A stretch of 13,337 bases of DNA from Deltaproteobacteria bacterium (GTDB lineage: Bacteria > Desulfobacterota > BSN033 > UBA1163): NCBI GenBank assembly GCA_016875155.1, contig VGSD01000023.1:1-13337 (forward strand). Reading direction: 5' to 3'. The position numbers and the translations under genes were made by a program. Below are positions 7,185 to 12,499 of the stretch, one piece after another. Under the pieces are notes generated by a model. That model was not told the origin of the DNA. It saw only the letters and a list, made by a program, of their open reading frames with translations, and did no database searches. How positions within the stretch are numbered: position 1 is the stretch's first letter; every line of letters begins with the position of its first letter.

Positions 7185-8525
7185 CTATCTCTTAGAAATG
7201 GCTTCATCTACAGCAGTGCAGGCTTTATCAATGACAGACAATCCTTCCATCAACTGCTCCTCCGTGATGCAGAGAGGGGGCGCGACGAAGATTACGTTCC
7301 ACCGGGAATAACCCGAAACGCCGTTCTCCTTACAATAGCTCAAGACGGCAGCGATGCTGGGATCTTTTTTCTCGTAGGTCTCCACCGTCCACGGGACTAA
7401 GGGTTCACGAGTCTTCTTGTCCTTGACAAATTCAATGCCGGCAAAAAGGCCCAATCCCCGCACATCGCCAATGCTCGGGTGTTTCTCCTTCATCTTTTCA
7501 AGGGTGACCATCAATTTCGTCCCCAGGACTCGGGAATTCTCGATCATCCCCTCTTCCTGATAAACCTTAATCGCGGCAATGCCTGCGGCGCAGGCGATCG
7601 GGTTTCCGAACTGAGTCAATCCGCCGTAATACATGTGGTCTTCAAAGTAATCAGCGATCTCTTCACTGACCACGGTCGCTCCAAGAGGCAAATAAGCTCC
7701 GTTGATCCCCTTGGCAAGCGTCATGATATCCGGCACAACATTCCAGTGGTCGCATGCAAACCACTTTCCCGTCCTTCCGAAACCGGTCATAACCTCATCA
7801 GCAATCAATAAAACCCCATACTCATCGCAGACCTTTCGAAGTCGTTGCATGTAGCCGTCAGGAGGTACAATCCGGCAGTTGCTTCCTGTGATTGGCTCGA
7901 CAATGATAGCGGCCACCTCCTTGGGCCCCTCCACTTCGATCACCTCCCGGATCTGATCAGCGCAGAAGACATTGCATTCCGGGTAGGTCTTACCAAAGAA
8001 ACATCGGTAACAGAAGGGATCCCACACCCGGATGATCCCAGGAATCCCGGGTTCATTTGCAAGCCTTCTCGGATCTCCTGTAATGGATAAGGCACCGTAG
8101 GTTGCTCCATGGAACGACCGCCATCGGGAGATGATCTTTGATTTTCCTGTAAAAGCTTTGGCCATCTTAATGGCATTCTCGTTGGCCACCCCCCCTCCGC
8201 AGGAGAGAAAGCTCTTGGTCAAATCGCCAGGAGTGATCTCCGCAATCATCCGGCACAGTTCCGCTCGGGTCTCGTTAGCAAACCCAGGAGCTACATAACA
8301 GATCTTTTCTGTCTCCTCTTTGATTGCTTCGATGATCTTGGGATGCTGGTGCCCTGCATTCACATTGAAGAGCTGGGAAGAAAAATCAAGATATCTCTTC
8401 CCTTTATCATCCCAGAAGACCGCCCCTTCTCCTCCGGTGATAATAAGGGGTTTGAAATCCTTCTGGGCTGTCCAGGTATGAAAGACATACTTCTTTTCAT
8501 TTTGAGCCACTTTTAAAGGATCCAT
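7185..8525 (-). CDS. Class III aminotransferase, taurine/omega-amino acid:pyruvate type
   Basis: This 446-residue PLP enzyme would move an amino group from an omega-amine to a keto acid, giving an aldehyde. Lys272 in LAKGINGAYLPLGA is the Schiff-base lysine, Asp243 in ADEVMTGFGRTG the pyridine-binding residue, and FHGATYGA (138-145) the cofactor-stacking loop. The whole-length pattern resembles taurine:pyruvate and beta-alanine:pyruvate aminotransferases. A four-cysteine cluster (Cys172, 175, 184, 188) follows the FHG region. The start has AAAGGAG about seven bases upstream. Directly upstream lies the phosphonatase-like gene, directly downstream the second class III enzyme, which suggests that it supplies phosphonoacetaldehyde in place of PhnW. 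Taurine as substrate, or an ammonia-lyase role like PbfA, are alternatives. Confidence 0.82.
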   Translation of the reverse strand: MDPLKVAQNEKKYVFHTWTAQKDFKPLIITGGEGAVFWDDKGKRYLDFSSQLFNVNAGHQHPKIIEAIKEETEKICYVAPGFANETRAELCRMIAEITPGDLTKSFLSCGGGVANENAIKMAKAFTGKSKIISRWRSFHGATYGALSITGDPRRLANEPGIPGIIRVWDPFCYRCFFGKTYPECNVFCADQIREVIEVEGPKEVAAIIVEPITGSNCRIVPPDGYMQRLRKVCDEYGVLLIADEVMTGFGRTGKWFACDHWNVVPDIMTLAKGINGAYLPLGATVVSEEIADYFEDHMYYGGLTQFGNPIACAAGIAAIKVYQEEGMIENSRVLGTKLMVTLEKMKEKHPSIGDVRGLGLFAGIEFVKDKKTREPLVPWTVETYEKKDPSIAAVLSYCKENGVSGYSRWNVIFVAPPLCITEEQLMEGLSVIDKACTAVDEAISKR

Positions 8526-8602
8526 CTGCTTCTCCTTTCACTGTTATAAAAATTTATTGCTTTAATTCTTAGAAGAAGTTAGTCAAGAAATCTAAATAAT
8601 CC

Positions 8603-8680
8603 AAATCCCCCTCAATCCCCCTTTTACAAAGGGGGAGGCATTTCTTCTCCCTTTAGCAAAGGGAGGTCGGGAGGGATTTT
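8603..8680. repeat. C/G-rich palindromic repeat
   Basis: AAATCCCCCTC at the left faces GAGGGATTT at the right, and two inner hairpins (CCCCCTTTTACAAAGGGGG and CTCCCTTTAGCAAAGGGAG) lie between them. It occupies most of the gap between the phosphonatase-like and aminotransferase genes. A weak TTGACT at 8586-8581 on the minus strand could be a -35 box for the aminotransferase, but no convincing -10 follows it. Confidence 0.6.
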
Positions 8681-8708
8681 ATAAACTCTTTTTCAAACGA
8701 TTAAAATG

Positions 8709-9437
8709 TTATAAAAATTCTTTTTCAATCAACTCTGGGAGATCGGCTACGCTTGGAATCACGTGGGTATGCCAGTATCTTCCCCAATCAGTCACAGGTC
8801 GGGGACCACTCAACACCCCAATCACTCCACGGCATCCGGCATTGCGGCCTTCCAGCATATCCGCAGGCGTATCTCCGATCTTGATCACCTCATGGACACT
8901 CTGGATATTGAGCTGCGTCATCGCATAGAAAATCATAAATGGAGCTGGCCGGCCGATCTCTCCGGGAATGTGCTCCACATCCACTGAGAGATCCACCAGA
9001 CCATTTCTCACCCAGCCCAATCCCTCCATGATGGCATCCGTGATCAAGCGGTGGAATCCCGTATCCGTCGCCACTTTGATCCCATGCGCATGGCACCATC
9101 TGAACGTATCCGAAGCTCCAGGGACCTCTTTGCACTGCTTCCGGTAATATTCAAGCATAATCTCCTGATAGCGATCGAAGACCTTCTTGGCTTGTTCATA
9201 AGTTTCCGGGTCTTTGATCTTCTCAAAGTCCTCGATCTCAATCTTCCGCCCCATTTCCCTGGCGATGAGGAATTGATAGAGATGAATCTTATTCGTCCCC
9301 ATATGATAGAGAATCTCCTCTGGGGTGGTCTTCAGTTTAAACTCCTGGGCTGCTAGGTATAGGCAATCCCTCACTCCGGTGTCGTCATAGACGGTTGTCC
9401 CTGAAAGATCAAACATGACCATGCTTATTTTTCCCAT
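8709..9437 (-). CDS. PhnX-like HAD hydrolase (phosphonatase family)
   Basis: This 242-residue protein is a haloacid dehalogenase-superfamily hydrolase closest in pattern to phosphonoacetaldehyde hydrolase, which cleaves phosphonoacetaldehyde to acetaldehyde and phosphate. Motif I is DLSGTTVYDD with nucleophile Asp10; Ser12 stands where PhnX has Ala and ordinary HAD phosphatases have an acid/base Asp. The cap segment MGTNKIH (46-52) places Lys50 on the Schiff-base Lys53 of PhnX. ATDTGFHR (123-130) matches motif II, GRPAP (162-166) the PhnX Arg160 region, and KIGDTPADM (186-194) the metal-binding Asp pair. It is about 25 residues shorter than typical PhnX. The start has GGAGG about eight bases upstream. 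It is divergent from the LysR gene, whose product probably controls it. Related phosphonatase-like proteins of uncertain substrate exist, so exact specificity is open. Confidence 0.8.
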   Translation of the reverse strand: MGKISMVMFDLSGTTVYDDTGVRDCLYLAAQEFKLKTTPEEILYHMGTNKIHLYQFLIAREMGRKIEIEDFEKIKDPETYEQAKKVFDRYQEIMLEYYRKQCKEVPGASDTFRWCHAHGIKVATDTGFHRLITDAIMEGLGWVRNGLVDLSVDVEHIPGEIGRPAPFMIFYAMTQLNIQSVHEVIKIGDTPADMLEGRNAGCRGVIGVLSGPRPVTDWGRYWHTHVIPSVADLPELIEKEFL

Positions 9438-9497
9438 GAAAGCTCCTCCGTCTTTAATCCATCAGTTATTGGTTTGAGTCATACGAATATATTTTTA

Positions 9498-9587
9498 TAC
9501 CCCTCTTTGGCAAAGAGGGGTACGGGGAGATTTTCCAAACGTATTTTAAAATCCCCCTTCATCCCCCTTTGCCAAAGGGGGATAAAA
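9498..9587. repeat. Pair of C/G-rich perfect palindromes in the divergent promoter region
   Basis: Two hairpins lie side by side: 9498-9522 (core CCCCTCTTTGGCAAAGAGGGG, about 12-bp arms) and 9561-9583 (core CCCCCTTTGCCAAAGGGGG, 11-bp arms). The second is preceded by AAATCCCCCTTC, also seen at 8603. They separate the phosphonatase-like gene from the LysR promoter. The remaining minus-strand sequence before 9437 is A/T-rich (TATAAAAATATATTC near 9484-9499) and could hold the promoter, but no clear -35/-10 pair stands out. Confidence 0.65.
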
Positions 9588-9621
9588 AGAACATCATTAA
9601 CTGGTTACTTTTATCTTCATG

Positions 9622-9650
9622 TTGAATTTTACCCGGTCTTATCCTATATT
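9622..9650 (+). promoter_or_regulatory. Sigma-70-type promoter for the LysR gene
   Basis: TTGAAT (9622-9627) and TATATT (9645-9650) are separated by exactly 17 bases; they match the consensus at four and five of six positions. Transcription would begin near 9657, about 40 bases before the ATG at 9698. Confidence 0.5.
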
Positions 9651-9662
9651 ACTCAAAGTAAT
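9648..9662. promoter_or_regulatory. Probable LysR-type operator (T-N11-A palindrome)
   Basis: ATTACT-CAA-AGTAAT is a perfect 15-base palindrome containing TTACTCAAAGTAA, which fits the T-N11-A pattern bound by LysR-type regulators. It overlaps the end of the proposed -10 box and the start point of the lysR promoter, the classical position for autorepression. It lies about 210 bases upstream of the divergent phosphonatase-like gene. Confidence 0.5.
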
Positions 9663-9697
9663 AAACCTTGTCGTTCCCATAACCAATCTTTATAAAA

Positions 9698-10630
9698 ATG
9701 AACTTTCATCAACTCAAATCTTTCTATTTCGCCGTGAAATATGGGAGCCTCAGCGCTGCAGCCGATGCCCTCTATATCACCCAGCCTGCTGTGACAAAAC
9801 AGATTCAACAACTCCAGGCCACTTATGGAGTAAAACTTCTAAACCGATTCGGCAAAAAGATGGTCCCCACCGATGCCGGAGAAGTCCTCTTCGATTTTGC
9901 AGATAAAATCTTTCAGTTCGAAAGTCAGGCTGAAGAGAGTCTTCGCGATTTTCAACAGCGCAAAAGCGGCCGCCTCCGGATCCATGCGAGCGAGAGCTTC
10001 GGCGCCTACTATCTTCCCTTTATCATTAACCTCTTCAGGAAAAAATATCCAAAGATCCACATCTCCGTCAATATCTTTCCCAATCAGGAGATCGTCGAAA
10101 ACACGGTCAAACTGGAAAACGATATGGGGTTTATTTCTTACCCCATTGAACACAAAAAATTATTAGCCCAGGAGATATTAGAAGACAGACTCGTCCTCAT
10201 CGTTCCCACTAGCCATCCCTTGGCTAAGAAAAGGTTTCTGGAGCCTCGCCAATTGGATGGGCAGTCCATCGTCATGCACGAAAGGGGGTCTGCCTCTCGC
10301 GAGATCGTTGACGGATTTATCAAGCGGCATAACATCTCTGTTTCGATTCCCCTGGAGCTTTCCAATAACGAAGCCATCAAAAGGGCGGTCGAAGAGGGAA
10401 TCGGCCTTTCCCTCATTTCAGAACATGTGGTCAAAGAGGAGGTGAAAAGAAAGAAGCTGAAATCGATCCCCCTCATTGATCCAGCTTTGATACGAAAATT
10501 TTATCTGATCTACCACAAGGAGAAATATCTCTCTCAACCTTTTCAGATGTTTATCAGCATGGTCAATCAATGGGCCTCAGAATATCGTAATGCATACGCC
10601 GGGAAACCAACTCTCCCAAACCAATCCTGA
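9698..10630 (+). CDS. LysR-type transcriptional regulator
   Basis: This 310-residue protein has the standard LysR layout. The N-terminal winged helix-turn-helix covers about residues 1-60, including SLSAAADALYITQPAVTKQI (17-36), and an effector-binding domain of periplasmic-binding-protein fold begins near GRLRIHAS at residue 90. It is the only complete gene on the plus strand, divergent from the phosphonatase-like gene and convergent with the aldehyde dehydrogenase gene, the usual arrangement for a local pathway regulator. No strong Shine-Dalgarno is seen, but the ATG at 9698 gives the normal LysR N-terminus. The effector is unknown; a pathway amine or aldehyde is a reasonable guess. Confidence 0.9.
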   Translation: MNFHQLKSFYFAVKYGSLSAAADALYITQPAVTKQIQQLQATYGVKLLNRFGKKMVPTDAGEVLFDFADKIFQFESQAEESLRDFQQRKSGRLRIHASESFGAYYLPFIINLFRKKYPKIHISVNIFPNQEIVENTVKLENDMGFISYPIEHKKLLAQEILEDRLVLIVPTSHPLAKKRFLEPRQLDGQSIVMHERGSASREIVDGFIKRHNISVSIPLELSNNEAIKRAVEEGIGLSLISEHVVKEEVKRKKLKSIPLIDPALIRKFYLIYHKEKYLSQPFQMFISMVNQWASEYRNAYAGKPTLPNQS

Positions 10631-10723
10631 GAGAATAACCTCCAGATTTTACATAAGCCTTTTACAAATTAATGCCCATTCCCTGAGGGTGCCTATGAAC
10701 TGTGAAAATCGATAAGGGTTAAG

Positions 10724-10819
10724 GGTGACGATGCTCGTATCGAAGCACGAACCTCGATGCTAGATGCTCGAGTTTCAAGTTTCGGATGACGAGCCTCGAT
10801 ACGAGCTTCGACAACGACA
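10724..10819. repeat. Palindromic repeat, copy A, downstream of the dehydrogenase gene
   Basis: The ends carry inverted arms GCTCGTATCGA and TCGATACGAGC. Its first 22 and last 24 bases are identical to the ends of copy B at 12337-12443, in the same orientation, while the centre differs. It starts 15 bases after the dehydrogenase stop codon and lies between two convergent genes, so a transcript-end role for both is possible. The middle is built from degenerate variants of CTCGA/CGAG words. Confidence 0.75.
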
Positions 10820-10834
10820 TCCCCAATTTTTTAA

Positions 10835-12235
10835 CTAATCTTTTCCCCACTTCTTGAAATAGTTTCCGAAAAGTTCTTCGTCCGGAGGCATATATTCTTC
10901 CACAGGAACCGATAGCCAGGTATAGTTGAGGAAATTTCTGTAATTGATATTTTCGCTTATCATATTGCCAGCCCAGGTTCCGCAACCAAGGCTCTCGGTC
11001 CAGATTTGGCCATTGTACCAGCTTCCTGTATTGACCAGACAGTGAGGCATATTGCACTCCACTCGTCCCACCTTGGCCCGGATGGCAAGCTCCTCCATTC
11101 GCTCCACTCGGTTGGAGTGAAGGGAAACAGAATGGCCAATCCCTGAGAATTCAAGAATCTTTTCGAGACGATTGACCATCTCGTTAAAATCGTTCCATTT
11201 CCACACCGTTAGCACGAGGCTCAATTTCTCACCGGAGAATCTGTCCTCAGGTCCGATCTTTTCACCCATGACCATCAGGAATTTTGTTCCAGAGGGGGGC
11301 TTGATTCCAGCGGCTTCAGCAATAATGGGAACAGACCTGCCAAAGATGTCTCGATTGATCGTCTTTCCATCAGGCCAGAGCGCCTTTCTTACTTTCTCGC
11401 GTTCCTCGGTCGTGCAGAGGTATCCGCCCTCCTTCTTCAAGAGGTCCATAAATTTATCGTAAATGGGTTCGTAAATAGCGACCGCATTCTCGGAAGAACA
11501 CGAAGTGGAGTTATTGGCTGTTTTGGAGCGCATGATCTTATTGGCGGCTGCAGGAAGGTCTGCTGAATCATCAACAATCGAAACGACATTGCCTGCCCCA
11601 ACCGTGTGGGCTGGTTTGCCGGCTGCATAGACCACTTTGATCAGAGCGGCTCCGCCTGTTGCCATGACAAAGTCGACGTTCTTCATCAATTCCTGCGTCT
11701 TTTCGTTTGAGGGATATTGGATGCATTGAAACAAATCCTCAGGGGCGCCAATCTTTTTAAGGGCTTTTCGCGCAATTTCAACCGCCATATAAGAACACTG
11801 CTTGGTTCTCGGATGCGGAGAGCAGATCATCGCATTTCGGGTTTTTAAAAGACTGAGGCCAATGGTACAGACCGTTCCCTCTGGATTGGTCATTGGAACG
11901 ACATTGGCCACCACACCCATGGGTTTGGCGTAGACCTTGATTCCCTTTTTCTTGTCTTCTCGGACCAGCCCGCAGGTCTTCACTCCCTTGAAGTCATTAA
12001 TGGTCCCTCGCACCTTGCTCCTGATCTTACTGATCTTGTCTTCATAGACACCGATGAGGCCTTCATCCACGGCAGCCTTAGCCATGGCTTTTACATTTTC
12101 ATCTTTCTGCCATTCCCAGCCCACAGCCGCACACATCTCATCCACTTTTTCCTGGGGCCAGTATTCCACGATCTCAAACGCTTTTTTCGCCCTATGGTAC
12201 ATCTCCTGAATATCGTCCTTATGGTCTTGCGGCAT
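10835..12235 (-). CDS. CoA-acylating aldehyde dehydrogenase (acetaldehyde / sulfoacetaldehyde type)
   Basis: This 466-residue protein belongs to the acylating aldehyde dehydrogenases, which oxidise an aldehyde with NAD(P) and CoA to an acyl-CoA. Cys246 in NNSTSCSSENA aligns with the catalytic Cys of the GTICASEQ motif in AdhE-type enzymes, and the general-base Glu of hydrolytic aldehyde dehydrogenases is not apparent. ATGGAALIKVVYAAGKPAHT (191-210) followed by VGAGNV matches the usual ATGG...GKPA..VGPGN region. SPHPR (139-143) is also a family mark. The overall look is close to SauS (sulfoacetaldehyde dehydrogenase, acylating), but with a phosphonatase nearby acetaldehyde to acetyl-CoA is equally plausible. 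The start has AAGGAGG eight bases upstream. It follows the citrate-synthase-like gene by 264 bases and is flanked by two direct repeats. Confidence 0.82.
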   Translation of the reverse strand: MPQDHKDDIQEMYHRAKKAFEIVEYWPQEKVDEMCAAVGWEWQKDENVKAMAKAAVDEGLIGVYEDKISKIRSKVRGTINDFKGVKTCGLVREDKKKGIKVYAKPMGVVANVVPMTNPEGTVCTIGLSLLKTRNAMICSPHPRTKQCSYMAVEIARKALKKIGAPEDLFQCIQYPSNEKTQELMKNVDFVMATGGAALIKVVYAAGKPAHTVGAGNVVSIVDDSADLPAAANKIMRSKTANNSTSCSSENAVAIYEPIYDKFMDLLKKEGGYLCTTEEREKVRKALWPDGKTINRDIFGRSVPIIAEAAGIKPPSGTKFLMVMGEKIGPEDRFSGEKLSLVLTVWKWNDFNEMVNRLEKILEFSGIGHSVSLHSNRVERMEELAIRAKVGRVECNMPHCLVNTGSWYNGQIWTESLGCGTWAGNMISENINYRNFLNYTWLSVPVEEYMPPDEELFGNYFKKWGKD

Positions 12236-12278
12236 ATTGATTAACCTCCTTTTTCTACAGACTTGTATTTCGTCAAAC

Positions 12279-12308
12279 GGTTACGGTAATGATGCCCGTA
12301 TTGGTTAC
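12279..12308 (+). repeat. Copy of the arm of the 4446-4557 inverted repeat
   Basis: The 30 bases starting GGTTACGGTAATGATGCCCG match the reverse complement of 4528-4557 at 25 of 30 positions. It lies between the dehydrogenase start codon and repeat copy B, whose end (ACGGTGACGATGCTCGTATC) looks like a diverged version of the same unit. Confidence 0.6.
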
Positions 12309-12336
12309 AGGTAACGTTTATAAGAAAAGGTTTTAC

Positions 12337-12443
12337 GGTGACGATGCTCGTATCGAAGTTAGAAGCACGAAGCTCGAATCTCGGAATAAATCCGAGCCTC
12401 CAGTTTCTACAAACGAGCATCGATACGAGCTTCGACAACGACA
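12337..12443. repeat. Palindromic repeat, copy B, upstream of the dehydrogenase gene
   Basis: This copy has the same 22-base left end and 24-base right end as copy A (10724-10819), the same orientation and an 11-bp inverted arm pair GCTCGTATCGA/TCGATACGAGC. The centre holds CGAAGCTCGAATCTCGG, a degenerate string of CGAA/CTCG words. It occupies the gap between the citrate-synthase-like and dehydrogenase genes and would form a long structured segment in a shared transcript. Confidence 0.75.
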
Positions 12444-12499
12444 AACGTAGCCTTTCATTGACAAAACGAGCATTGTAATCCCAACCTTAACCCAAAAAC

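Noticed and set aside
9474..9695. 73-codon open frame containing the peptide SPFIPLCQRGIK
   Set aside because: It is a translation of the C/G-rich palindromic repeat and overlaps the lysR promoter region.
7185..12235. Pure taurine dissimilation cluster (Tpa plus SauS)
   Set aside because: It is kept as the rival model but not preferred, since a PhnX-like hydrolase with phosphonatase active-site residues has no role in that pathway.
10724..12443. CRISPR array
   Set aside because: There are only two copies, separated by a whole gene and palindromic throughout, with no regular spacers and no cas genes.
12241..12444. Small open frame (67 codons, TTG start) upstream of the dehydrogenase, similar to a frame in repeat copy A (MSLSKLVS-like start)
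   Set aside because: Both frames lie in the palindromic repeat, and their likeness follows from repeat DNA identity. No ribosome binding site is seen.
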